DNA from: Candidatus Villigracilis propinquus
GTDB lineage: Bacteria > Chloroflexota > Anaerolineae > Anaerolineales > Villigracilaceae
Assembly: GCA_016714565.1 (NCBI GenBank)
Contig: JADKDM010000012.1
Location: 62,001-126,000 of the forward strand
DNA length: 64,000 nt
Direction of reading: 5' to 3'
In this document: piece by piece, positions 25,936 to 33,686 of the stretch
Numbering within the stretch: the first letter of the stretch is position 1
Layout: each line of letters opens with the position of its first letter
Made by a program: the position numbers and the translations under genes
Notes under the pieces: model-generated
What the model saw: only the letters and a program-made list of their open reading frames with translations
The model's database searches: none
What the model was told of the DNA's origin: nothing

Positions 25936-26056
25936 GGTGGTCGAGTAACCTGAGGCGACAGCCGAAGGTGTATCGAGACCACCAGTGAATTTATATGTTT
26001 CATCAATTGGTGGTCTCGATATGTTTCTCGCTATCGCTCGAAACTACTCGACCACC
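25936..26056. repeat. Double-hairpin repeat, copy B
   Basis: Two hairpins with GGTGGTC/GACCACC ends (25936-25983 and 26009-26056). The outer 34 bases 26023-26056 are the exact reverse complement of copy A's outer end. It begins 27 bases upstream of the DUF4395 start and stops seven bases before the mec stop codon. Confidence 0.85.
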
Positions 26057-26063
26057 GGTGTAT

Positions 26064-26477
26064 CTATTGAATTGAAATCTCTTCTTCTTCATACTTCGAA
26101 CGATCTTCCACCAAACGCCACGAGCGGTGACTCACCGACTTCCCCGCATCCACACGCGTGATGATGTACGAGAAAAACGGCTGCGCCCATTCGCGGTCAT
26201 ATTCAGAGGGGACGTTCGGGCAATCAGGGTGCGAATGAAAAACGCCGATCAAGTCCAAGCCAAGGCTGTCCGCTTTCAATTCGGCTTTGAGATAATCTTC
26301 GGGCGTGAATAAAAATCGGTTGTGCCGCGCTTCATCTTCGCGCGCATTCGGCAACGACAAAATCTGCTGCACTTCACCTTCCACGCCGATCAAAAAGCCA
26401 GCCCCCTCTTCGGGGTACGCTGCTTCAACGTGCTTGCTAATTTCATTCAGAATATTTGTTGTAATTTTCAAATTCAT
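26064..26477 (-). CDS. mec: JAMM/MPN+ metallopeptidase, Mec-type
   Basis: Zinc peptidase of the family that in mycobacteria cleaves cysteine off the CysO-cysteine adduct. The 137-residue protein has the JAMM residues: the Glu in EEGAGFLIG, and HSHPDCPNVPSEYD, matching H-x-H-x(n)-S-x2-D. Its ATG at 26477 overlaps the cysM stop by one base (TAATG), which decides the start over a codon 21 bases upstream. Context with cysM, two carriers and a MoeZ-like activator supports a cysteine-releasing role. It might also trim the extended tail of the carrier at 24.5 kb, which is speculation. Confidence 0.9.
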   Translation of the reverse strand: MNLKITTNILNEISKHVEAAYPEEGAGFLIGVEGEVQQILSLPNAREDEARHNRFLFTPEDYLKAELKADSLGLDLIGVFHSHPDCPNVPSEYDREWAQPFFSYIITRVDAGKSVSHRSWRLVEDRSKYEEEEISIQ

Positions 26478-27433
26478 TATCCACCGTCTGTTTTCCACAA
26501 ACTTTTATCGCTCAAATATTTATAACCAGCATCGGGGAACAGTGTCACCACCACGCCTTCATCCAATTCACTTGCGACTTGAAGCGCAGCGACTGCCGCC
26601 GCCCCGGAGGAGATTCCCACGAAGAGACCTTCCTCCCGCGCCAAGCGGAGCACCATCTCATGCGCCGCCTCGGTCTTAACTGGAAGCGGGTTGCCCGCGA
26701 ATGACTCATCATAGATCCCGGGCTTGATCGCGCTCGGCATGTGCTTGAGCCCTTCCAACCCGTGGAAAGGTGCATCGGGCTGAAAGGAAAGAATTTTCAC
26801 ATCGGGCAGCTGGTCACACAGATAACGCCCCGTGCCCATCAAGGTACCGGATGTGCCAAGGCCAGCGACAAAGTGCGTCACCAACCCATTCGTCTGGGCA
26901 AACACCTCGGGTCCCGTGGATAGGTAATGCGCCTGCCAATTGGAAGGGTTGTTGTATTGATTGGCGTACCAATACAGATCTGGACTTTCGGCAGCCATTG
27001 CACGCGCTTTGAGGATCGCCCCATCCGAACCTTCGAGCGGATCGGTGAGGATTAATTCAGCGCCCAAGGCTTTGAGGATGGCAATGCGCTCGGAGCTTGC
27101 ACTGGCTGGCAACGCCAATGTGACTGGGATCCCCAGCGCCGCGCCAAAGGTCGCGTATGAAATTCCCATGTTTCCAGAGGTGGAATCCAGCAGACGTTTG
27201 CCATTGCCAAGGTCCCCATTGACGATGGCGTTTTGGATAATGTTCAGCGCCGGGCGGTCTTTGACCGAGCCGCCAGGGTTAAACCATTCAGCTTTGGCGA
27301 ATATTTGCACATGTGGATTCAAGCCGAGGCGGAGTCTGCGAAGCGGAAGGAGGGGCGTATTTCCCACATGAGCGGGAAGTCCATCCAAAGAGATTATTTT
27401 CGATTCAGTTAATCTAAAGTCAAGTAAGGTCAT
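26477..27433 (-). CDS. cysM: Cysteine synthase family protein, CysM-like
   Basis: PLP fold type II enzyme that adds sulfide, or a carrier thiocarboxylate, to an activated serine. The 318-residue protein from the ATG at 27433 has NPGGSVKDRPALNI with the PLP lysine, DSTSGNMGISYATFG for substrate binding and GLGTSGTLMGTGRYL for PLP phosphate. In Mycobacterium the CysM acceptor is O-phosphoserine and the sulfur donor is CysO; the operon here has the same components. It is preceded by a strong minus-strand promoter and a leader of about 210 bases with stable secondary structure. An in-frame TTG upstream would lie inside that structure and is less likely. Confidence 0.92.
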   Translation of the reverse strand: MTLLDFRLTESKIISLDGLPAHVGNTPLLPLRRLRLGLNPHVQIFAKAEWFNPGGSVKDRPALNIIQNAIVNGDLGNGKRLLDSTSGNMGISYATFGAALGIPVTLALPASASSERIAILKALGAELILTDPLEGSDGAILKARAMAAESPDLYWYANQYNNPSNWQAHYLSTGPEVFAQTNGLVTHFVAGLGTSGTLMGTGRYLCDQLPDVKILSFQPDAPFHGLEGLKHMPSAIKPGIYDESFAGNPLPVKTEAAHEMVLRLAREEGLFVGISSGAAAVAALQVASELDEGVVVTLFPDAGYKYLSDKSLWKTDGG

Positions 27434-27452
27434 GAAGTCTCTTAAATCAAAA

Positions 27453-27592
27453 GCAGTCAACGGGTAAACAAAAAGACGGCGAACAAACGCCACACTATGC
27501 AAAAGTTTGCTAGCGGGGGTCGTCCAACCGTCTGATTCCGTTGACTGCGGAAAGGTCTATCTCAGGCGGTGGCTACGAGCCCCGCGATAGAC
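27453..27592 (-). ncRNA. Structured 5' leader of cysM, possible cis-regulatory RNA
   Basis: In the transcript of the minus strand a first hairpin (GTCTATC/GATAGAC, 27592-27586 with 27561-27555, containing nested 4-bp stems) is followed by an 11-bp closing stem GCAGTCAACGG/CCGTTGACTGC (27548-27538 with 27463-27453). Inside it are a second stem AGACGG/CCGTCT and two small hairpins, GCAAA/TTTGC and GGCG/CGCC. The structure ends 19 bases before the cysM start codon. No known riboswitch consensus was recognised. An attenuator or riboswitch for sulfur or amino-acid supply is an inference. Confidence 0.55.
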
Positions 27593-27649
27593 ACAAGCAG
27601 TTCAAGTAAGAGTTAATTGTTTTCATGATTTTCCTGTTAGATGTGCGCT

Positions 27650-27677
27650 ATTTTACTTATCTTACCAGATTTGTCAA
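27650..27677 (-). promoter_or_regulatory. Sigma-70-type promoter for cysM-mec
   Basis: On the reverse strand TTGACA (27677-27672) is followed after 16 bases by TAAAAT (27655-27650). It lies between the second carrier gene and cysM and would give a leader of roughly 210 bases. The hexamers and spacer are the same as those of the crtB promoter. Confidence 0.75.
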
Positions 27678-27686
27678 TATAGAAAT

Positions 27687-27983
27687 TCATCCACCCGTTT
27701 GGTGCGACGCACTTCCCCCAGCGGCAGAGGCCATCAATATAACCTTATCTTCCTCTTTTAGCTCGGTTTCCATCCCGTTCAAGTCCCTCATGTGGACGCC
27801 GTTCACAAAAATATTGAAGTGCCTGCGTAACGCGCCAGTTGCGTCAAACAGATGCGGTTTCAACGCGGGATAACGGATGAGGACATTATCAACCAATTCG
27901 GCAACCGTGGAGCCGTTCACTTCAAACTCACTTTGGTTGTCCACATAGAATTTCATGAGCGCGGGAAATCGGACGATAGGCAT
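27687..27983 (-). CDS. Ubiquitin-like sulfur carrier (MoaD/CysO type), second copy
   Basis: The 98-residue beta-grasp protein is similar to the carrier at 24.5 kb: MPIVRFPALMKFYVDNQSEF, IRYPALKPHLFDATG, NGVHMRDLNGMETELKEEDK. The usual end ILMASAAGG is followed by SASHQTGG, so an internal Gly-Gly and a new terminal Gly-Gly both exist. The terminal one could be functional. It is probably the sulfur donor for CysM or a substrate of Mec. It lies on the same strand upstream of the cysM promoter, so it may be transcribed separately. Confidence 0.85.
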   Translation of the reverse strand: MPIVRFPALMKFYVDNQSEFEVNGSTVAELVDNVLIRYPALKPHLFDATGALRRHFNIFVNGVHMRDLNGMETELKEEDKVILMASAAGGSASHQTGG

Positions 27984-28024
27984 AAAGATATTTTACATCG
28001 AGAATTATGTAATGTCGCTGCTAG

Positions 28025-28053
28025 TTGCCTTTGGTTTGGAATCTCCCTATAAT
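28025..28053 (+). promoter_or_regulatory. Sigma-70-type promoter for the nuclease-like gene
   Basis: TTGCCT (28025-28030), a 17-base spacer and a perfect TATAAT (28048-28053). A good ribosome binding site, AAGGAG, follows seven bases before the ATG at 28077. Confidence 0.8.
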
Positions 28054-28076
28054 GGTTTCATAAAAAGGAGATAATT

Positions 28077-28916
28077 ATGGCACAATACAAAATAGTCGCA
28101 GGGACATTTCACGTAAAAGGCTTTCAGCCCGATGGAGACTCGATCCGCTTTCAGGCGAACAACCCGGAGAATTGGGATTTCTTTCAATGGGAAACCGAAG
28201 CATTAAAAACCAGCAAAAAGAAACAACTGCGAGTGGAATCCATTGATGCGCTCGAAACACATTACGAAGGCTATCACCAGTCACGCCCATTTGCGCTTGC
28301 CGCGTTGGAATCTTTGCTGGAATTACTCAACATCAAATCCGTGACATACAGCTTAAGCGTGACACAGATCGTGGATGCAGATGATGGCAAGGCAGGCTTC
28401 ATCGCCTCAGCGACCACAGACAATTTTGGCAGGCCGATAAGTTATCTCTTCCCCAAAAATGCAAAACTCATTGATGGTGCCTTGATGGACTCAGCCACCA
28501 TGCCCATTGAAGACTCGATCAATTTTCAACTCGTGCGCGAGGGATTGGTCTACCCGACCTTCTACACCACCACTGACAGGGTTTTTGCAGAAAAGATCCG
28601 TGCAGTGGTGACGCGCGCCCGCAAAACAAAGCGCGGTATCTGGTCTATCGATAAAACTCCCGATTTCAGCCTGCTCGATATCCGTGCCTTGCAGGAAGAC
28701 ATTTTGCTGATGCCAAAACTCTTCCGCCGTTTGGTCAGCTTCTTCGACAACTACTCCGACTTTGGGAAACTGGAAGAATATATGAAGAAACAAAGAGACA
28801 ATCTTGTCCTGTGGGATGGTACGAAGAAAAAATCAATGGCTGATCTGATGAAGATAAGCGGCAGGCGAATTCAGATGACGACACCAGTGGAAGATATTCT
28901 GTTTTCTCCGAAGTGA
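28077..28916 (+). CDS. Staphylococcal nuclease-like (SNase fold) protein
   Basis: The 279-residue protein shows a dispersed thermonuclease pattern: KGFQPDGDSIRFQANN (the Asp-Gly-Asp metal strand), QLRVESIDALETHY (equivalent of R-x-x-x-x-D-x-x-E), FGRPISYLFP (catalytic-Arg region), LVREGLVYPTFYTT and KTKRGIWSIDKTPDF. Insertions between these make it longer than a free SNase domain of about 140 residues. There is no signal peptide, so it is probably cytoplasmic. It may be an active calcium-dependent nuclease or a binding module. It is a single-gene unit with its own promoter and terminator. Confidence 0.7.
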   Translation: MAQYKIVAGTFHVKGFQPDGDSIRFQANNPENWDFFQWETEALKTSKKKQLRVESIDALETHYEGYHQSRPFALAALESLLELLNIKSVTYSLSVTQIVDADDGKAGFIASATTDNFGRPISYLFPKNAKLIDGALMDSATMPIEDSINFQLVREGLVYPTFYTTTDRVFAEKIRAVVTRARKTKRGIWSIDKTPDFSLLDIRALQEDILLMPKLFRRLVSFFDNYSDFGKLEEYMKKQRDNLVLWDGTKKKSMADLMKISGRRIQMTTPVEDILFSPK

Positions 28917-28940
28917 GAAGTGAGAAGTGAGAAGTGAGAA
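28913..28940. repeat. Four tandem GTGAGAA units
   Basis: Four exact 7-base units start at the stop codon of the nuclease-like gene. The same unit is in the inverted repeats around the four-helix-bundle gene (15062-15078). Confidence 0.8.
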
Positions 28941-28969
28941 GTCCCGAAGATGTGTTCGGGACTTCTTTT
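28938..28969 (+). terminator. Rho-independent terminator of the nuclease-like gene
   Basis: GAAGTCCCGAA and TTCGGGACTTC pair across the loop GATGTG, followed by TTTTAC. Confidence 0.85.
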
Positions 28970-29005
28970 ACTTTTTACCTTCTTATCTCTTCACTTCCCT
29001 CTCCC

Positions 29006-30400
29006 CTATGGAAAATACTGCTTCAACATTTCATCTGCCAATGCTGCGTAATTGCCGCCAGCATCAGCAGCGCGGACGTAGGTCAATTGGTTGAAAGCGG
29101 CGGCACGGTTGCCTTGCGCGAGATACGTCATGGCAAGGTGAATATAAGCAGGGAAAAAATTCGGATCGCTGGCGATGACACCCAACAGTATTTTCTCCGC
29201 GTTGGCGTACCTGCCCGATGATAAATAAGACCAACCCAGCGCATCCAAGGCGAAGGGGTCATTAGGCGCAAGCTGTGCGGCATTTTGTGCGGCAGGCAGA
29301 CCCACATCTTCCACCTGAACACCATTCTCCGAGCAAAAATTTGCCAGTAGCCGCCAGTATATGGTTTCCGTCGGTGCGAGTTCGGTTGCTTTTTGGTAGG
29401 AGGTCAGCGCCAAAGCGAGGTCGCCTAATTTGAAGTAGGCATCTCCGAGCGAAGCCTGCCACGCGGGATTGGTCGGCTCGAACTCTGCGGCCAGCGCGTA
29501 CTCGGCGCGCATCTGTTCATATTTTTCAAGGCGATCCCAGTACAAGCCGCGCAATGCACGCACGATGACGGATGTGTGATCGAGAGTCAACGCGCGATCA
29601 AGTTCTACGCTTCCACTCTGACCGAGTTGCTGTTTCGCTTCGCCAAGCCATGCCCACGCCTCAGCATTTTCCTCGTCCAGTTCGATGGCCTTCTCAAATG
29701 CCGCAAGGGACAAGTCCCATTCCTGCACGAGTCCAAGAGCGCGGCCAACCGTCAGCATTTGTTCGGAGGCTTCGGGTTGGGTGGCGGAAAGATTCAAGGC
29801 GGCGATCAATGTCTGCACCGCGGGATCAGTTTCAGGGTCTAGAGAAGAGGCGCGGGTTAATTCGGTGAGGGCTTGTTCGGGCGAGAGGAAGGTCAGCAAG
29901 AGTCCAAGTCTGTAATGAGTGTACGGGTCGCTTGCATCGAGACGTAGTTGATTCTGGAGCGCATCCCGCTCGGCAGGCCAATCTTTTTGTGCGCGATAAA
30001 TATAGGCCAGCCCCGCGTACAGTGAAACGGAATCATAAAAGTGCAGTCCCTGCTGGTAGGCACGCAAAGCGGAAGGCATGTCGCCTGTGTTGGAGTAGGA
30101 ATTCCCGAGGGCAACCCAGCCCTGCTCGCCGAGTCTGGACGGACGATCTAATAAAGCGATGGCGGCGGGGTAATTTTTATTTGCATACTCGGCGATGCCC
30201 GCCTTTTCCAAAAGATCGGTGCGCCAGGGCAAAAGGCGCGCGGCCTGTTGATAATGCACAGCGGCGTTCGCATACTCCTGCGCGGAAAGCTCGGCGTCTG
30301 CGCGTTTGATGGAGGAATAGCCTGTGTAAAGTACGGGAATGAGAATGGCGGCCACAAGCGCAGCCGCTACAAGCAGGGTGGACCATTTCTTATTTAACAT
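29006..30400 (-). CDS. Membrane-anchored TPR-repeat protein
   Basis: The 464-residue protein has one N-terminal membrane helix (about 8-25) followed by about eleven tetratricopeptide repeats. Clear ones include LSAQEYANAAVHYQQAARLL, LAAFEKAIELDEENAEAWAW, LALTSYQKATELAPTETIYW and the last at about 395-450. TPR arrays mediate protein-protein contacts, here probably outside or along the membrane. No catalytic motif is seen. It is divergent from the kinase-like gene at 30465 across only 64 bases, so both promoters share this gap. Confidence 0.85.
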   Translation of the reverse strand: MLNKKWSTLLVAAALVAAILIPVLYTGYSSIKRADAELSAQEYANAAVHYQQAARLLPWRTDLLEKAGIAEYANKNYPAAIALLDRPSRLGEQGWVALGNSYSNTGDMPSALRAYQQGLHFYDSVSLYAGLAYIYRAQKDWPAERDALQNQLRLDASDPYTHYRLGLLLTFLSPEQALTELTRASSLDPETDPAVQTLIAALNLSATQPEASEQMLTVGRALGLVQEWDLSLAAFEKAIELDEENAEAWAWLGEAKQQLGQSGSVELDRALTLDHTSVIVRALRGLYWDRLEKYEQMRAEYALAAEFEPTNPAWQASLGDAYFKLGDLALALTSYQKATELAPTETIYWRLLANFCSENGVQVEDVGLPAAQNAAQLAPNDPFALDALGWSYLSSGRYANAEKILLGVIASDPNFFPAYIHLAMTYLAQGNRAAAFNQLTYVRAADAGGNYAALADEMLKQYFP

Positions 30401-30449
30401 CGTAATGGTAATTATACGTTGGGTGAACCATATTTTTTTGAACTGGCAG

Positions 30450-30455
30450 TATAAT
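30450..30455 (+). promoter_or_regulatory. Perfect -10 element nine bases before the start codon
   Basis: TATAAT at 30450-30455 is preceded by a T7 run and followed after nine bases by the ATG at 30465. No ribosome binding site is visible. Transcription would begin two to three bases before the start codon, suggesting a leaderless mRNA. No good -35 is seen. Confidence 0.5.
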
Positions 30456-30464
30456 CACAAGTGC

Positions 30465-32831
30465 ATGAACGCATTTACGAGCCTAATCCTCACACAACTT
30501 ACCGTTCCTCCAGGGGATTTGATCTATTACATTGTATTGGCGTTTGCCGTGGCAAGCGCTTTCCAATCGGCATTTAATCACTGGCGGGTGAGCGAATTTC
30601 CGCAGGCAAAACGTGCCTTTGCGGGTCTTGGCGTTTTACTCGGCGCTCAGCTCCTGATGTTCATTTTGAGCGGACTTGGCTGGCAGCAAGTGATTGAACC
30701 AAGGACGATTCTGCCGCCCATGGATCGGGCTTTCATCGCCTTCGGGATCGTCTGGATCACCTGGCTGTACGCCTTTCCTGAACCAAACCGTGGGGCAGAT
30801 GCAGCCGCCACGTTATTAAGCCTGCTCATTTTGGTCATTCTGGGGGTCAGCCTGTTGACATGGCAGGCTCAGATCGCCGACCCTCAATTCGCTTCCTTAA
30901 GTTACAACCAGACTTTTGATGATTGGGCGTGGCAGATCGGCTCACTGCTGCTGGCTTTAGTGGGGATCGCGATCTTGTTTATCCGCAAGCCGGATGGCAT
31001 GTGGAACGGCATCACTCTTTTATTCCTGGGTGTGCTCGGTCATGCCGCGCATTTATTTTTCCAGATCGAAGGAAATTATTCGGGGATCGTGCGCCTGGCG
31101 TATATGGCGGCGTATCCCATGTTATTGACGCTTCCGCAGCGGTTCGCGCTGCCGAGCCATCAAGCTGTTTCTCCCGCCGCTGCCCGTCCTGCAAGCAGCA
31201 AGCAGGACACGACAAATCACGAACGCAGACGTTACAGCACCGACCCGAAGACATTCCATGCCATGCTGGCGCTGGCCGCAGAGACGAACCCGACGAAGGT
31301 CAGTCAGGCGGTCACCCGCGCCATCGCACAGACGATGCTTTCCGACCTGTGCTTCATGATCTACCTGACAGACAACAACAATCAAATGGTCATCGCCGGT
31401 GGATACGATCTCATCCGCGAAGACAGCCTCGAAGGCGGTTCGCTGAACAAGGGATCCATTCCCATGCTGGCGAATTCGCTTCAGCGCGGGCGTCCATTGC
31501 GAATGCCGGCCAGCAGCACCTCTGCCGACATTAAGGGACTGGGCGATATTCTCGGCCTGACCAACCCCGGTCATTTGTTGAGCGTGCCGATCCTCACACC
31601 GGAGAAGGAAGCGCTGGGCGGCATTCTTCTGCTCTCTCCCTATTCCGACCGCACGTGGACAGCGGAAGACCAGGCTTTTCTTTCCAACATCGCCACATCG
31701 CTTGTGCCCATTATCAAGCGCAGCCAAAATCTAAACAAGCTGGAATCGCAGGCGGACCAGGCACGCACGCAGACCATTCAACTGGAACGCCAGGTGCAAG
31801 AACTCAGCCAGCAATTGGAAGCGGCCAAAGCAGAGGTCCAAAAGGGCGGTGCAGCAGAAGTATCGTCCCTGCGGGTGGCGCAGGAAGAATCAATTCAGAT
31901 CATCGAACAGTTGCAGCAGGAAAATGCTGAACTGCGTTCGGGAAAGAACTTAAAGCCTTCGGTTTCCTCCCCGCAAGTTGAGAAGGAATTGAAGGCAACC
32001 TTACAAGAGGTTGCCCGCCTGCAGAACCAGCTTGCCGAAGCGAATATGAAAGCGCACGAAATGGAAAAGGGACACGCGGCCACAAAAAGCACGGAACAGG
32101 CTGAGGTGATTGCATCCATTTCGCAGGAACTGCGACAGCCTTTGTCCTCTATTGTCGGCTATACCGACCTGCTGCTGGGTGAATCGGTCGGCATTCTCGG
32201 CGCGCTGCAACGTAAATTTGTGGAGCGCATCAAGGCATCCACGGAACGCATCCGAAGTTTAACGGATGACATGATCCAGATCACTACATTGGAAAACGAT
32301 CTGAACGACCTCAAGCCCGAATCGGTGGACTTGAATTCGATCATTGACAATGCCATGTCCTACACAAGTACCCAGGTACGCGAGAAAAACATTTCCATCC
32401 ACCTGGAATTGCCAAAGAAACTCGCGCCTGTTCACGCAGACCGCGAGGCCTTGCAGCAGATATTGATCCACTTGCTGCAAAATGCCGGAGCGGCAACTCC
32501 GTTCGAGGGCATGGTCAGGCTCAAGGTCCAGACCCGAAGCGAAAACAACCTGGAATATATTCTTATTCAAGTGTCAGACAGCGGCGGCGGCATTGCATCC
32601 ACTGACCTGCCGCGAGTCTTCACCCGTCTGTACCGCGCAGAAAATGTTCTCATTCAAGGAGTGGGCGATACCGGCGTTGGGCTTTCCATCGCGAAGACGC
32701 TTACCGAAGCTCATCACGGAAGGATCTGGGTGGAAAGCGAGCAGGGTACTGGCTCGACATTCAGCGTGTTGCTGCCAATCGCCGGTTCGGCAGTTTCTGA
32801 TAAAAGTAGTGAGACAAAAGGAAAGAAATGA
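30465..32831 (+). CDS. Histidine-kinase-like membrane sensor lacking the H-box histidine
   Basis: 788 residues from the ATG at 30465. An N-terminal region of about seven helices (about 15-235) is followed by a GAF domain (about 265-425), a coiled coil (about 430-545), and HisKA and HATPase regions (about 555-775). The kinase lobe is complete: N-box LLQNAGAATP, G1 VSDSGGGI, G2 GDTGVGLSIAK. The phospho-acceptor position reads SISQELRQPLSSIVGY, where families have S-H-E-L-R-x-P: CAG (Gln) replaces His. Autophosphorylation there is impossible, so it may be a pseudokinase or signal by binding. It is followed by LysM and LCP protein genes with a four-base overlap. Confidence 0.85.
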   Translation: MNAFTSLILTQLTVPPGDLIYYIVLAFAVASAFQSAFNHWRVSEFPQAKRAFAGLGVLLGAQLLMFILSGLGWQQVIEPRTILPPMDRAFIAFGIVWITWLYAFPEPNRGADAAATLLSLLILVILGVSLLTWQAQIADPQFASLSYNQTFDDWAWQIGSLLLALVGIAILFIRKPDGMWNGITLLFLGVLGHAAHLFFQIEGNYSGIVRLAYMAAYPMLLTLPQRFALPSHQAVSPAAARPASSKQDTTNHERRRYSTDPKTFHAMLALAAETNPTKVSQAVTRAIAQTMLSDLCFMIYLTDNNNQMVIAGGYDLIREDSLEGGSLNKGSIPMLANSLQRGRPLRMPASSTSADIKGLGDILGLTNPGHLLSVPILTPEKEALGGILLLSPYSDRTWTAEDQAFLSNIATSLVPIIKRSQNLNKLESQADQARTQTIQLERQVQELSQQLEAAKAEVQKGGAAEVSSLRVAQEESIQIIEQLQQENAELRSGKNLKPSVSSPQVEKELKATLQEVARLQNQLAEANMKAHEMEKGHAATKSTEQAEVIASISQELRQPLSSIVGYTDLLLGESVGILGALQRKFVERIKASTERIRSLTDDMIQITTLENDLNDLKPESVDLNSIIDNAMSYTSTQVREKNISIHLELPKKLAPVHADREALQQILIHLLQNAGAATPFEGMVRLKVQTRSENNLEYILIQVSDSGGGIASTDLPRVFTRLYRAENVLIQGVGDTGVGLSIAKTLTEAHHGRIWVESEQGTGSTFSVLLPIAGSAVSDKSSETKGKK

Positions 32832-33640
32832 TGCAAAGCTTGCGCGATTTTGGTAGCGCGCTCGTGGTCGCATTGCTCTCGATCAGTTTGATGATGGGAG
32901 CATTGTCGATCTCGCTTGTGGAATTTGTTCCTGAGGCGGCCCCAACGCCTACAAACGTTCTGGTGCCATCGCCGTTTCCGCTTACTGTTACGGAAACGCT
33001 CGTTCCCACGGCAACATTTTTACCGGGGACAGAGACTCCCACTTCCACGGCCATCCCAACAAACACGAATGTAGCGCTGACGGGTAACTGTTCGCATCCC
33101 ACGGGCTGGGGGCAGATCACAGTTCAACCCTACGACACATTGGACAGCCTTGCCTTGCAGTATCGCGTGAACCGGAACGAACTAAAAAACGCGAACTGTC
33201 TGGTCGGTGATAACCTGTTTGTCAATACGATTTTATATGTTCCACTTGTTGTTGCCACCAGTACAGTACAGGGATGCGTCATAGGCGCAGCCGGTTGGAT
33301 AAAAAACTATACCGTAAAATCAGGCGACACCATCTATGCGATCGCAACGAACTACAATACCACACCGACTTTGTTGAAAAGCGTCAACTGCCATCCAAGC
33401 GACTTGATCTACGCGGGCGAACTTTTGTGGGTTCCAGCCGGTCCCACGCGCACTCCAACCCCAACCCGGTTACCGGGCAGTACCATCACGCCGTACCCTA
33501 CCGACCCGTTGACTGAAACGGCACTGCCGTTCACCTTCACAGCGCAGCCCAGCAATACACCCGTGCCGCCAACAGCGACTACCGCCCCAACCTCCACACC
33601 TATACCGACCTCTACCGCAAGCATGACCGCGTTCCCCTAA
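32828..33640 (+). CDS. Membrane-anchored protein with two LysM domains
   Basis: The 270-residue protein has an N-terminal membrane helix (about 10-35), a Pro/Thr-rich spacer and two LysM modules (about 97-140 and 157-200): VQPYDTLDSLALQYRV and YTVKSGDTIYAIATNYNTTP, each ending in a YVP or WVP motif. LysM binds the GlcNAc backbone of peptidoglycan or other glycans. The C-terminal 70 residues are Pro/Thr/Ser-rich, like a wall-spanning stalk. Its ATG overlaps the stop of the kinase-like gene (ATGA), so a shared envelope role is plausible. Confidence 0.88.
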   Translation: MMQSLRDFGSALVVALLSISLMMGALSISLVEFVPEAAPTPTNVLVPSPFPLTVTETLVPTATFLPGTETPTSTAIPTNTNVALTGNCSHPTGWGQITVQPYDTLDSLALQYRVNRNELKNANCLVGDNLFVNTILYVPLVVATSTVQGCVIGAAGWIKNYTVKSGDTIYAIATNYNTTPTLLKSVNCHPSDLIYAGELLWVPAGPTRTPTPTRLPGSTITPYPTDPLTETALPFTFTAQPSNTPVPPTATTAPTSTPIPTSTASMTAFP

Positions 33641-33686
33641 CAGCATTTGCATCACAAACTTCATTGAAGAAACTCGATATCCATAG

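Noticed and set aside
27450..27600. T-box, TPP or SAM riboswitch upstream of cysM
   Set aside because: GGTGGCTACGAGCCCCGCG and CUGAGA-like pieces look vaguely familiar, but the required consensus blocks and their order are missing. It is kept only as an unclassified structured leader.
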